64,000 nucleotides of DNA from Paraphaeosphaeria minitans (lineage: Eukaryota > Ascomycota > Dothideomycetes > Pleosporales > Didymosphaeriaceae): assembly GCA_015832175.1 (NCBI GenBank), contig WJXW01000002.1:3038001-3102000 (forward strand), given 5' to 3'. Of this stretch, positions 1 through 11,047 are shown one piece after another. The position numbers and the translations under genes were made by a program. Numbering within the stretch: the first letter of the stretch is position 1; the number at the start of each line of letters is the position of its first letter. The notes below the pieces were generated by a model. The model had not been told where the DNA came from and searched no databases. It was given only the letters and a program-made list of their open reading frames with translations.

Positions 1-516
1 CGCAACGCAGGCGAATCCGCAGACGAGGTTGATTGGGACGATGTAGTGGACAGCGCAAAACAGCAACTCATCGACCGACGCGCACTGCTCGCAGAGTACT
101 TCTCGCTCGAAATCACCGAGGAAGGTGAGCTCTGCTCTATTCCCCTGCTGATGAAGGGCTACACACCGTCCATGGCGAAACTTCCGCAGTTTTTGCTTCG
201 GCTGGGTCCGTATGTGGACTGGAACTCAGAAAAGGAGTGTTTTCGGTCATTCCTGCGCGAACTCGCCTCGTTCTACGTGCCCGAGAGCTTACCACTGCCA
301 CCTTCCATGCCCCAGGACGAGAGTGGCAAGGGCAAGGGGAAAGCCTCAGAAGAGGATCCGCAGATCGCAGCGAGGAGAGAGAGGGTGCGAAAGTCGCTGG
401 AGAACTTGATCTTTCCGGCTTGTAAGGCGAGGCTGGTGGCTACGCGGGGCTTGTTGAAGGGTGTGATGGAGGTGGCGAACTTGAAGGGATTGTATCGCGT
501 CTTTGAGCGATGCTAA
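1..516 (+). CDS. MLH1: DNA mismatch repair protein Mlh1, C-terminal part (5' truncated by window edge)
   Basis: The reading frame is open from base 1 to the TAA at 514-516, giving the last 171 residues of a longer protein; the start lies outside the window. The segment matches the C-terminal dimerisation domain of MLH1: a YFSLEI stretch, SIPLLMKGY, VDWNSEKECF, and the end LYRVFERC. The FERC terminus is a hallmark of eukaryotic MLH1 and contributes to the endonuclease site of its partner PMS1/PMS2. Known role of the family: MutL-alpha heterodimer acting in nuclear mismatch repair. No intron is seen in this part. A low-complexity GKGKGK linker sits about 60 residues before the end. It faces NBP35 tail to tail with a 180-bp gap. 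Confidence 0.93.
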   Translation, partial: RNAGESADEVDWDDVVDSAKQQLIDRRALLAEYFSLEITEEGELCSIPLLMKGYTPSMAKLPQFLLRLGPYVDWNSEKECFRSFLRELASFYVPESLPLPPSMPQDESGKGKGKASEEDPQIAARRERVRKSLENLIFPACKARLVATRGLLKGVMEVANLKGLYRVFERC

Positions 517-696
517 ATGATATAGCTCATTCGCGATGAGGCTCACCAACTTAATCCGATCGATCAAAACCTGAAGGATTTCATGAGTTATTTGTGATGT
601 GAACATAACCCCAGTATTGTAGGTCAAACAGATCGCTATCAGTCGCTCGAAAACAATGCAAAACGCCGCCCAAATGCATCTTTGAAGTGAGCGGTC

Positions 697-1778
697 TTAC
701 TCTTCTCTGTCTAATACATCATCCTGCATGCCTATCTCTTCGGCCACTCTTCGTACAACGTGCCGTATAGCCTTACACGCGGGAGACTCGGGATACGCAT
801 CCAAGAAGCTCTCTCCGAAGTCGCACGCCATCCCTATCCGCGGATCCAAAGGCACAGCGCCGAGGAATGGTATCTTCTCATCGGCAGCTAACCTCTTCGC
901 ACCACCGGTGCTGGCGCGAAAGATCTGGCTCTCGTGCTTGCACCCGGGACACACAAAGCCAGACATATTCTCCACAATGCCCAATATCGGTATCTTTGCC
1001 TTGCGACAGAAGTCAATCTCCTTGCGCACGTCCAGCAGACTGACTTCCTGGGGCGTAGATACCAGCACCGCGCCGTCTACTCCCGAGCTCTTAAGGAACG
1101 AATTTACGGAGAGGTGTTCATCAGATGTCCCCGGCGGCGTGTCCACGATGAGCATATCCATCTCGCCCCACCGCACCTCCATTAGGAATTTCTTGATCAA
1201 GCCATTCTTCTTTGCGCCTCGCCAGATAACAGCGTCGTCCCGACCCGGCAGCATGAACTGCACGCTCATGACACCCAGGTTTTCGCTCACCCACACAGGC
1301 TCCCAGCCTTCCGCGCTCACATGTATGGTTTCCTCTTCCACGCCCATCATCTTAGGTATGCTGGGCCCGCAGATATCCGTGTCCATGAGTCCAACGGTAA
1401 GGCTCGGGTTGGACGCGAAGGCGTGCGAGAGCATGGTGCTGAATGTGGACTTTCCGACTCCGCCTTTACCAGAGAGCACGAGGATCTTGTGCCGGACCGA
1501 GGCCAGGCGTTCAGTGATGACTGGTATGTCGGGGTCGGGGCCTTTCGGGGCGGAGGCGCATATTTTCTGGTTCGGGCAGCCCGCGCAATTGTCTGCGACG
1601 CCTGCTTGCTCTGATTCGGGACCCGGGCAGTGTTCTGCGCGTTTGAGTGTTGGCTGCGTAGCTTTGGAGGGGCATGGTGGGGTTAGATCGTACCTGGCTC
1701 AGGTGCGACGAGCTTGGGGGCGGCTTTGAGGGGCGCATTTAGGTCGACCTGAACGGGCTCTTCCAACGAGGGCGCCAT
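697..1778 (-). CDS. NBP35: Cytosolic Fe-S cluster assembly P-loop NTPase Nbp35
   Basis: Two exons, 1778-1694 and 1634-697, joined across a 59-nt GT-AG intron, give 340 residues, the usual family length. Visible features are the N-terminal CX13CX2CX5C cluster site (C31, C45, C48, C54), the deviant Walker A GKGGVGKS at about 84-91, a [10 protein letters not shown] switch motif, and the C-terminal CPGC pair (C257, C260) that bridges the dimer. In the family, Nbp35 with Cfd1 forms the scaffold that builds 4Fe-4S clusters for cytosolic and nuclear proteins, including DNA repair enzymes. The start at 1778 was chosen because it is the first ATG in frame with the Cys motif after splicing; Cys residues on both sides of the intron confirm the join. 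Confidence 0.95.
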
Positions 1779-2928
1779 GGTGGGTTTGCGATGTGTTGTG
1801 ACAGGAGAAAATGCGGTTTCGAGAAAGTTGCCTCCATGGGATGCTTCATAATCATAACGGCGCCAGTGGTAGGGCTGAGCGCCACCCCACGCTACTAACT
1901 CCGAGCTCGGACGTTTACTCCTGGTTCGGAAAAGCACTTACAGAACGTCTCTCTAGATACTTGTAAGGTTTTCGTTATGCAGTTCTCTAGATTAAAGCGA
2001 ATAGTAGTAAACTCCTGCCCAGGTGTCCTGTTGGCCACACATACCACGTGACACTTTTTATGTCTGCAGCCCCGGCGCTAGTCCTTTTCGAAAAGAGGTC
2101 TGGATCATGCCTATGAAGCCTTTCGTGGCATATAAACACACAGGTGCGGTCTGACATTATCTTAGAGGACAGAGACTAAAAAGAAATTGAGGATGTTATC
2201 CTCTCTGGTATAAGAGTATTCAATATCAAAGTAGATGACTGACTCGCTTTCGAATAATTTGGGAGTCAGCGATATATATGGAAGACAACGCACATGTTTG
2301 TTTTATTGGTAGCGTTTATTTTTCGAGAAGTAGAAGAATTGATTATAAAAAGGTGCAATCAGATAGAATTGGATTTTGCCTCGCCAGGCTCCCTACTGAG
2401 TCAGAAGACATGTGCCGGCTCATTATCCATCATCATTCAATTTGACCTGGATAAAAGACACATGAAAACGGCAAAAGGAGATTCAATAATCAGCATCGCC
2501 ACTTTCGCGGAAAGAGCGTTAACAAGGACGAAAGTATCAAGGCGCGATCTTCATGCTTTGATTTCAGCGTACTTTACTCTAGACAGTGAGTTCCACGGTT
2601 GAAACTGAATTCAAGTTATCAATTGTTGTATTAGAGCTTACTATGGAAGTCTCCTTGAAATTTAGAGTATCAGTGGTATAGCTTTCACATTAAACTGTTC
2701 GGGATTTATTGATACGGAAAGTTAAGACTGCAGCTCATTCGAGATGGATGAAGTAAGAGGTGATCTCTAGAAAAGGTAAAACCCACCATGTACTATACTC
2801 ATGATATGCAACAGATTCTGAAAATGTGCAATTCGACAAAGCCACGATGAAACATTGCCGCTAACTACCTCTAGTAGTCCGAGTCCCGACACAGCTACTC
2901 TTGTCTAGAAGATTCTCACTAGTAGAGC
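1779..2928. other. Intergenic region without a recognised gene
   Basis: About 1.15 kb, visibly AT-rich between roughly 1950 and 2850. It must contain the NBP35 promoter and the 3' flank of the cutinase gene. A 102-codon frame at 2294-2602 resembles nothing I know and lacks splice or context support. I see no repeats or RNA gene. Confidence 0.6.
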
Positions 2929-3716
2929 TTACTTCTTCAACACCGCATTGATCTTACCAATGAGAAATTTTCCAGCCTCTCCTGCATCTGATCCGTAGCT
3001 AAGATGAGGAGAAAGAACAGCGCCAGCGAGATTACCGTCACAAACCGTGTCCCTGATAAGACCTCCACAAAAGATCTTGATCTTGTTGGTGGGGAAGTTG
3101 GGGATGCGGCCACCATCTGCCCGATTCTGTGTATCGCCGAACATGACCACGCCCGCTATCTGGTTCGAGACAGCGCTGTTCAGGTCCTCAATGGCGCGAT
3201 GGTTCACTGCAGCACCCTGACTATGGCACATAAGTTAGAAAGAAACATCCCACGTTTGATGTGGTCAAGGTTCAACTTACGAATAGCCACCAGAGACAAT
3301 CACGGCCTGAGGGCAACGACGGTTGATATCATTCAGTATGCCCCTCATCTCCAATTCAGCGACAAGATCAGTGCCACCAGGCAGGTAGTTCGTGGACAAG
3401 AGAGCTGCATAATTGATGCCCTCAATCTGGAGGTCCTGACCATACTCCTTGCGTAGCTCGTTACCAAGTGGTGGGCCGATGACAGTCCCCTGGATATCAT
3501 GAACAAAGCGAGCTACAGCCGCATAGCTGGCATATGACTTACCATATTGCCCAACTCTGTCGAACCTCGAGCCCATACAAACACGACCTTGGCACAGCGA
3601 AGACTGAGGGAGAATTCACGTTCGGTGGTGCCGGTGCGGTCGAGTTGACGGGTGACTAGATCGACCGGAATGGCTGCGGCAATGCTTGCCAACGTGAGGA
3701 TGGAGAAGCAATGCAT
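2929..3716 (-). CDS. Secreted cutinase (carbohydrate esterase family 5)
   Basis: Three exons (3716-3543, 3489-3281, 3220-2929) separated by 53- and 60-nt introns encode 224 residues, a typical cutinase length. The protein starts with a signal peptide (hydrophobic core about residues 3-16), then shows the family signature ARGSTELGN, the nucleophile in GYSQG (Ser128, its codon split by intron 2), the catalytic Asp185 between C179 and C188, and His200 in PHLSYG. The spacing is that of the Fusarium cutinase fold, an alpha/beta hydrolase without lid that cleaves plant cutin and other polyesters outside the cell. The start 3716 is the ATG that gives a clean signal peptide; an in-frame extension upstream has no ATG of its own. 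It stands alone between unrelated genes, next to AT-rich DNA. Confidence 0.92.
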
Positions 3717-5053
3717 GTTGATGTGCGGTGAAGTAGATGGGAGTGATGTAACACTGTGACGAAGCAATTGCAAGGACACGTAGAGGACGGTCAACGATGG
3801 AGTTGTTGAGTGCTTGGTGTCATCGTAGAGAGTCAGAAAGCCTCCTTTTATATCTCACATCGAGTACCAAAACTCTCGTCTTGGATGTCGGGTAGCGTAG
3901 GAACTGCGTGCCCGAAGCCTCCATACCTCGGTCCATTCACTCGCTCGTATGTAACTACCCTCAATCGGTAAGTGCACCGAGACCGTGCTGCTGAAGGAGA
4001 ATTGGCATAACCTTGGGAGAGGTAGAAGGAAGTGAGTAATTGGTGCAAAGTTGTCGACCGATGTTTGAGAGCGCATGCTGCTTGGTCTTAGGTCAACTTC
4101 CCAATCTACGATCCGTCGCAAGGCGCAGGGAAGTACTGCGTTCGCCATGGTTTAGTCGGCGATATCTTGAACAGCTGAACTCGAAGTTAGCAGTCGTGCC
4201 TCAACAACTCGTTTTTTCAGGCCCAGGTTAACACAGATGTGTACATGATCTGTTATTCAACAGTAACCTCATAGGTGTTTTGGGGAGTGAATCCAGAATT
4301 TCAGTATAGCCAGTGCATTGGCATCGAACAGCAACATCGAGGCTGACCTGTATACCATACGCACGTCGCGTGACACTGTCGCAGAATGGGAGCTTCTTCT
4401 CTCTAGAGCTAATTGCCAAGGGCAACAGACCTATCTAGAGCATTGACGATTCGAGATCTTGATGCCGTCTAAGCGACTGATCCGACACACCATTTGCTCG
4501 GGACGGCGCTTATTCCCCACACTCATGACCTTGTCAGAGAGATTTGCGGGGTAGATGGGAGAATCAAGTTGTCGTTTGTGGCCAATGAAGCGGCAATGTT
4601 GAATCTGGATACCGAGGCAGCTTGGCATACTTTCTTACACTTGCAGATGTCGCGTTGCGCCCTGTTGCTTTGCCTTTCTTAGCTTGGGGCTTTTTACTCG
4701 TGGCTGCGTTGCAATATAAATTCAGGCAAGATACCTCGGCTTAAGACGCTGCGTGGTACTGTTGCTGTCGTCAGCTCTCATATCCCTCAACGGACCTACA
4801 TCTGAGTCAACTTTGCTTTACGACGTGACCCTTCGGATCGAGCAACGCCGTATAGGCAGTGAGACATTGGTACACCATGTGAACGTCACCTGGAGGCGCA
4901 TGAACAAGAGTCATCAGACAATCATAAAATTCATTGGTGGCTTTACAAACCATTCAGTCGGGCCATGTACCGAGCCCACAGCCTTTACTAAAACATACAC
5001 GAAATCAAAAACCCGCCTCGATTTTGACGCTTGTCGGGAAAAGGGATATCACT
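3717..5053. other. Intergenic region, cutinase promoter side
   Basis: About 1.3 kb. Several frames of 60-150 codons occur on both strands, but none shows a family motif, a splice pattern or a biased codon use. It probably holds the cutinase promoter (adjacent to 3717) and the 3' end of the Vip1-like transcript. No clear repeats. Confidence 0.55.
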
Positions 5054-5938
5054 TTAAGTGGAACGAGCGAGAGCAGCAGTCTTGTCCTCGGCCTTGGCGC
5101 AGCCCGAGCATGCGCACTTGCCAGGAGCACAACCGCACTTGTCGCTGTCTGAAGCGCAGTTGCATTGTCCCTCCTCGATCGGGTGGGAGATAGCTTCGGA
5201 TGATGACTTCTCACCTGCACGACCAGTCAGTACAGATTTCTCCAGAAGGAAAGCAATGCCAGGTGTATACATACCTCCGGTCTTCTTGAGGTTGGCCAAA
5301 TGGCGAGCCTCATTGTGGACGTCGAGCACGGTCTTGTTGCCCGTCTCATAGAACTGCCTCAGCTTCTGGCCGGTAGGAGTGCTAGCAGCCTTGTCGAAGT
5401 ACGAGTTCAGTCCACGCCAGCCGGCGACAACCTTGTCCGAAACACCGAGCTTCGTGTCGACGGCCTGAGCCTTCTGGGTGGCCTGGAAGCGCTGGTCGAA
5501 GGTCTGGAGGACGTTGGTGAAGCGGGTGCTGATGCCGTGTTGCTTGTCCAAGACGAGCGCCTGCTCGATGGCCTTGTCTGAAATAGTGTAGCCGTGCGCG
5601 AGGTACTCGGCGACGATGCGAGCGCGCGGCTTCTCTTCCTGCTCAATGTGGTGGTCACCGTCCTTGGCCTCCTCCGCTGAGGCAGCCTTGCCGCCGGCGA
5701 GCTCATCGATGGACTTGGATGCTGTGACGTGTACGGAGTTGGGCCCGAGCTGGGTGTTATCCAGCAGCAGGGCCGTCTTCGCGGCGGCGGGCTTCTCGAA
5801 GGTGACGCTGGCGGACTGCGAGTTCTCGTCGATGGGCTTCACCGAGATGTCTGAGATCTTTCCGCAGAAGCTGAAGAACGACTTGATCTCATCTTGCGTC
5901 GTCTTGGTGGAGATGTTCTCAACGTGTACCGTAGACAT
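5054..5938 (-). CDS. Vip1-like RRM protein with cysteine-rich tail
   Basis: The frame 5938-5054 is open throughout, yet contains a textbook intron at 5274-5215 (GTATGT donor, TACTGAC branch, GCAG acceptor, 60 nt). Splicing gives KKTGGEKSS across the junction and a 274-residue protein; without splicing the product has 294 residues. Residues 1-75 form an RNA recognition motif (VHVENIS and SASVTFE strands). The middle is helical and resembles fungal Vip1 proteins (VVAGWRGLNSYFDKA). The C-terminus carries a dense CxC/CxxC-type cluster (CNC, CGC, CACSGC) that suggests metal binding. The family is named after fission yeast vip1; its role is poorly known, possibly RNA-related. The ATG at 5938 is the only one that keeps the whole RRM. 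Confidence 0.82.
   Translation of the reverse strand: MSTVHVENISTKTTQDEIKSFFSFCGKISDISVKPIDENSQSASVTFEKPAAAKTALLLDNTQLGPNSVHVTASKSIDELAGGKAASAEEAKDGDHHIEQEEKPRARIVAEYLAHGYTISDKAIEQALVLDKQHGISTRFTNVLQTFDQRFQATQKAQAVDTKLGVSDKVVAGWRGLNSYFDKAASTPTGQKLRQFYETGNKTVLDVHNEARHLANLKKTGGMYTPGIAFLLEKSVLTGRAGEKSSSEAISHPIEEGQCNCASDSDKCGCAPGKCACSGCAKAEDKTAALARST
5215..5274 (-). other. Probable in-frame 60-nt intron in the Vip1-like gene
   Basis: The segment has donor GTATGT, a consensus branch site and acceptor GCAG, but its length is a multiple of three and it contains no stop. Both spliced and retained transcripts would be translated. Confidence 0.75.
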
Positions 5939-6384
5939 GTTGGCGGTATGTGGTGGATTGTGTTTGTGGGAGGACAGTAGTGTGGTTTTTTTTGACCGGC
6001 GGGCGTTGTGGAATTCAAGGGAAGAGTGCGAGTTGAGGGGCAGTATATATGTCGTAACCAGCAGGCAAGAGGGGCGTGGAGGCACGCGTTCGATGACGTA
6101 CGTGTGGCGGCTGCTGTGGCTGAGCGAGCGAGGGGCAATCACATGCAAATTGTCAGCCCACAACCCACAGAAGGTTGTATGGTAAACTTGGGCACGTACG
6201 TTTACTAAGTACAGACTGCACCAACCGTGTCCGAGTTTGTCCTGTGTCCGCTGAAGTCCAGGGCCAAAGAGAGAGTGGTGGCACCGGGCCGTGCCACTGG
6301 ATGAGGGAGAAACATCCCGCCTTCTGAGCATCATAGTACAAAGTAAGTCTATACGCTAATTTTAACAGGTTTGCTAGATGAGCT

Positions 6385-8272
6385 TCATTTCTTCCATCCT
6401 GAAACCGCTTCGTCCACCTCTTTGCGGTACCGCTGTTGGCTTTCGCACTGTTCAAGGAAAACCTTGTATTTTGCCTGCAATAGGCCCTTCACAGCCTTGT
6501 CTTTCGTCGGCTTGACCATCTTGCCCGCCTTACTTAACCGATCCATGATGTCCCACAACGGCTCACTTTTTCCCTCGCTGTCGGTGCTTGCTGCCTTCGC
6601 CCCGAGCATAGCTGCACCGTGAACTACCGCTGCGTGTACGTAACGCGGGATCAAGACTGGCATATCACACGCCGAGGCAACGAGCTCCATAAGTATATCG
6701 TTCTGGCATTGTGAACCTGACATGAATATTGATGAGATGACGTGACCAGATTTGTTCATGGCAGAGACAATCTGATGCGTCTGGAGCGCGATGAATTCCA
6801 TCGTTGCGTAGTAGTACAGCGCGAGGCCATCCAAACTCTTGTCAGAACTCAAGCCAATGACAGAGCCGGTCATGTTCGGGTCTGCAATAGGGGAACGGTT
6901 GCCGAACAGATCGCCGTAGAAGAAGAAGTGGCGCCCTAGCCAGGACGTGTGTGGCGCATCCTGTTTCTCGGCCAGCTCATGAAGATGTTGGTTCAGGTAG
7001 TCGTAGATGTTCAGGTTCAAGGTCTCAGCAACTGTCGTGGCCTCGTGGTACGCAGGATGCGTCTCAATAACGTGCTTTAACAGCTCTCCAGTGGCGCTCT
7101 GTCCACCTTCTGCCATCCAGAAATCTGGGAGTAGGACATCGCGATAAGGACCCCAGACCCCATCCACGAATACCGGCTCGCGTGACATGGCGAGGTGACA
7201 GGTAGAGGTTCCAGCAACCGCCGCAAGGCGCGTGAACGCCTGTGAAACATCGTTCTTCGGTGCATCCATATCCAAGGTGTCCTCGTCAAGTTTGACCTTT
7301 GCACCGACAGTGCCAATCCAACCAGCGTAAGCATCGATGACACCGCTGCCAACGGCGATACCGGGTTGTAGACCCATGTCAGCTGCTGCTTTTTCGCTTA
7401 ATGTACCGACGAGTTCGCCTGCTGTAAGATAGCGACCATTCTAGTATGTGTCAGCCGGCGCATTACTCATGGTAGGAAGAAAGTACCACATTGTCAACAC
7501 CACCCATCCGCTTGAAGTTGTCTTCGCACAGATCTTCCAGACCAATATCCTTGAGGAAGTCTTCCTGCCACCCCTTCACGCTCCCGTCTACGCCTACAGG
7601 CACGAATCCTTGCTTGCAGACCACACTACAGTAGCTTCTTGTCTCATTGCCGGTGGCAATATGGGTAAGTGCATCTGTCAAGTCGTAGAACTTGCAGCGG
7701 TCGAAAAGCTCTTTCGGCATGTTGTTCTTCAACCAGAGTACCTTTGGTATTTCCATCTCGATAGACATCTTGCCACCGACATATCGAAGCAGATTGTGGT
7801 TGGTCGCATTGATCTTCTTCGTCTCTTCCACTGGCCTGTGATCTAACCACAATATGACGTTGCGGTCCTGGCCATCCTTGTTATCGAAATCCGGCCCAGT
7901 GACGGAAACAGGCTCGTCGGTATCGTTGGAGAATACAGAAAGCGAACATGTAGCGTCGAAGCCAATGCCGCGGATAGAGGTCTTGTCGATACCGTGTTGA
8001 TCTATTGCGCGCCTGACCGAGGAGCAGATACAGCGCCAAATATCTGTCGTTGATTGTTCCTATGAGTGTCAGAGCGACTCTGTCGATAGACCGCGATTAC
8101 AGACATAGTATCCTGTTTGTGGTTGCCATAGAGCAATGTTCTCTGAGGCCAATCCTACTATGTCGCCTTGATCGTTCATAATGCAAGCTCGGGCGCTGCC
8201 CGTGCCTACATCGATGCCAATGTAATGCTCCACGTGCGGGCGGATCTCATCGCGTGCGAAAATGGCGGTCAT
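6385..8272 (-). CDS. FGGY-family carbohydrate kinase (probable D-ribulokinase)
   Basis: Three exons (8272-8105, 8059-7487, 7440-6385) with 45- and 46-nt introns encode 598 residues. The N-terminal half has the FGGY/actin-like ATPase phosphate loop GIDVGTGSARA near residue 20, then GIGFDATCSL and LWLDHR. The C-terminal half has GSGVIDAYAGWIG, VFVDGVWGPYRD and the MSGSQCQND adenosine-binding region. This architecture fits the eukaryotic FGGY/yeast YDR109C group, whose members have been assigned D-ribulokinase activity; the substrate here is inferred. The region around 7600-7700 between the halves (ETRSYCSVVCKQGFVP) is intact. The protein is cytosolic by appearance, with no signal or membrane segment. 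The next gene, EMC10, diverges from it across 731 bp. Confidence 0.9.
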
Positions 8273-9003
8273 GATTCAATCAACTGAAGGTAGAAAACAA
8301 ATTGGCTACAGAACTGAGAGCTACGAACTGTACAGGTTGGCCAGGAAAGTCGGGTGTGGAAAAGCTGGAGATAATAAATGTTGAGGGGACCACAGAACTC
8401 CACTGCGGGATGAGCTCATGCACCCCTCGAGATCTCTAGCCCAGTGGGGGCGGGGCAAGCCCTACAGTCTTGTGGAGGACCAATTGATGACAGGTGCCAA
8501 CGCCATCTCCATAGCTGGTCTGTGAACCGTTCCAATGGAGCTTCACATGTGTGGATATCGTGAATGCTGGGTCCACTGTTACGAGAATCTTGCTTGGTAT
8601 CTGGCTTGTTGGCAGCGACAAGTCGACAAGTCGCCACCAAAATAAGGGTACAGATCCGCGGGTGTTCGGAGCACTTCCCGGAGCGCGGCGGGAACGTGCC
8701 CAACGTGTGTGACAATGAGGCCGGTCTCGGTGAAAATACTTGCCAACCGCATCAAGCAAGCATCGGTAGCTACCGTTGGTCAGGTGCTCTCAAGGCAGAG
8801 AGCACAATACCTTCGTAGAGGAAGGCCGACAGACGGATACTGGACTGGCTAATCTCATACCAGTACCGGTATGTAGAAGTAGGGTGGGGATGGTCACGTG
8901 TATGGCCTGTGCTCGCGAGCGGGATGTTAGTAGCTCCATAGGTCCACGCTCCGTCCACCGCGCGCAACCACAGCCAGCAACCCGATAGATCATTGTGGCC
9001 CCG
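8273..9003. promoter_or_regulatory. Divergent intergenic region between the FGGY kinase and EMC10
   Basis: The 731-bp gap lies between the start codons of two diverging genes, so both promoters must be here. I see no strong repeat and no convincing coding frame. The EMC10-proximal part contains a CCGCG/GCGCAACC-rich stretch (about 8950-8985). Function is inferred from gene orientation only. Confidence 0.5.
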
Positions 9004-9624
9004 ATGCTGCTCGCAAAGCTCTTCCTACTTCCCGCGGCGGTCGCGTCATCCGTCACAGTCTACATGCACTCGGTGTCCACGTCATCCCCGCAAACCGCCG
9101 TTATCCCCTCGCCCATCCCACTTGTTCAAATATCCTACGACGCCGATCAGACCACTGGCACTGTAGTCTCCTACACGCCGCCGCAGGGATCGTACACCCC
9201 AGACCATCTCTTGCGCATAGGTCTTCACGACACGAAAGCAGGCACATGGAAGGGTGTTCTCACATCAGCGGCGAGTTTCGCGGAGGAGTACAAGAAGAAG
9301 TGTGTGGTACATGTTGACGAGAAGGGAGAACCATACCATGTCGGATTCAGCACGAGTGTTAAGGGAGCGGGAGAGGGAGACGAGCTGGAGGTTGAGATTG
9401 TCAGGAGGGAGGTCGGGCCGAAGCCGGTACTGAACAAGCCAGTCGTGCTTAACGCAGAAGGCAGGATCGATTCCAAGGAACCCGAGAAGACATTCATTCA
9501 GAAGTAAGCTTCGCAGTGCTTGCGATTCAACACGCCGTATACTGATGGTGTGCATAGATACTGGTGGATGATTGCGATTTTCCTGGTCGTACAACTGGTC
9601 GCAGGCGGCGGCGGGAAGGAGTGA
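9004..9624 (+). CDS. EMC10: ER membrane protein complex subunit 10
   Basis: Two exons, 9004-9503 and 9558-9624, across a 54-nt GT-AG intron give 188 residues. The protein starts with a signal peptide (MLLAKLFLLPAAVASS), continues with a beta-rich lumenal domain (VQISYDADQTTG, VGFSTSVKG), and ends in KTFIQKYWWMIAIFLVVQL followed by AGGGGKE. The last part is a single C-terminal membrane segment and the glycine-rich end typical of EMC10. The second exon holds only this membrane tail, so the join is needed to see the family. The EMC inserts and helps fold multi-pass membrane proteins in the endoplasmic reticulum. An in-frame GTG at 8995 could extend the frame, but the ATG at 9004 gives the better signal peptide. 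Confidence 0.87.
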
Positions 9625-10148
9625 GTTTTATATAAGCTGCGGAGGCCATGGCCAGATGTGCCGACTGCACTTGGATTGCGCCATTCCCAGTCGCGTCCGG
9701 ACGGATGCGATCTACTCATGACGCGGATTTGAAAGCACTTCGACTCCAACTTCTAGCCTCCTCTGCTCCGGAATTCCAACCACATAGATCGCATATGCGG
9801 TCGAAAAAGCACTTGTGCAGCTTGAAAGCACGGTAATCAATAACAAGGGAATCCAATGAAATATCTACGTCCGCATTGAAACCCCAAATTCCGAATATCC
9901 GTTTCACTCCCGACCACTATCATTGTTGCGCCGGGCCATGCATTGGACTCGTTAACCTAGGGCGCATCGATCACCAGTCACCTCGCACCTCTCTTGGGTA
10001 TAGTGGTGTGCGATCCTTGGAGGGTATCAAACATTAGGAACACCACCGTGGGATTCGTCCCTTTCTACAGAGCCGTACCCGTGGTCTGCGTGCTTCAAAC
10101 TTTCAAGCACAAAGGCGCCACTCCATCTTCTTGGGCAGTACTTGCGGC
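9625..10148. other. Convergent intergenic region
   Basis: A 524-bp gap between the 3' ends of EMC10 and the RRM gene. It should hold both terminators. No coding frame, repeat or RNA gene is convincing here. Confidence 0.5.
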
Positions 10149-11047
10149 TCAGTACCGCCTGCGGGGTCCTCGTGGTGGGTTGCCTCGGTCGTTGAATCCG
10201 TACCGCCCATCCTGGAAGCTGCCAGCGCGAGCTCCACCGTTGGTATCGACATCCATGTCGTCGTAAGAAGATTGTGCTAAGCGACCGGATGGCCGCGAGT
10301 GAAGCGCAGCCGAACTAGGACCGCCTTCTTTCATGTAAACGTAGAGTGTCTTGCCGTCCGCCTGGTGTCGCAGATTGTTAGCTACGTGCTCGTCATAAAC
10401 CATGCTAGGGTCGTTCCCACCTTTTTGCCATTGAAGGTCGCGATGACATTCTCGGCGCCGTCCTTGGTCGCAAATGTGAGCTCTGCCATGACTGTCGGCT
10501 TGGCAACAACAACCCGGCATTCCAGCAGCTCTCCACCGACCTGGCCCATGACCTGCTCGATGTCTGCCGCGGTGGTGCCGATGGCGAAGTTGGACGCCAT
10601 GACAGTGTGCGGGCCGCTGCTGGTTGCAGCACCTCGTATGTTCAGACCAAGGTCTCCGTCCCGTGCATTCCTGGCGAACGCGTCTCTGTTCAGTGCGGGG
10701 GCGAGTGTGCGCGTATTGCGGTCAATCTGCGAGGTCGAGGCGGTGCGATTGACGCCCTTCCTCGGTGGGCCGTTCGGGTTGTTGAGTTTGTGAAGATCGT
10801 GCTGCCACTTTCCATCGATATTGGTCGCGGGCTTTGCCGAGGACGAGCGCGGTTTCTGGACGCCGCTCATGCGACTCAGCAGGGTCGGTTTCTGCGAGAT
10901 GGCACGTCCGTTAGGTGAGACTACACCAGACCCAGACCCGTTGGTTTTGCGCCCACGGCTGCCGAGGAAGTGCTGCGCCAGTGCTTCATTTCTTTTCTTT
11001 TCGCGCGCATCCTTGACAAAGTCAGCGAACGAAGCGTTCTGGGCCAT
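10149..11047 (-). CDS. RRM-domain RNA-binding protein
   Basis: Two exons, 11047-10421 and 10361-10149, across a 59-nt intron with a GCTAACA branch site, encode 279 residues. The first 145 residues are basic, low in order, and start with a conserved-looking helix (FADFVKDAREKKRNEALAQHFLG). Residues 147-220 form one RRM: VMASNFAIG as first strand, DIEQVMGQVGGELLECRVV as helix and second strand, AELTFAT as third, and TLYVYMK as last; the intron splits the domain just before the final strand. The end is rich in Gly, Arg and Pro (PRGPRRRY). The layout recalls mRNA export or assembly factors of the ALYREF/Mlo3 type, but similarity is limited to the fold, so I give no symbol. Nuclear action is inferred. 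Confidence 0.82.

Noticed and set aside
728..1729. 333-codon plus-strand frame
   Set aside because: It is antisense to NBP35, whose exons carry all family motifs; the plus-strand product has no domain.
2294..2602. 102-codon frame in AT-rich DNA
   Set aside because: No similarity, no splice partner, and composition like the surrounding non-coding DNA.
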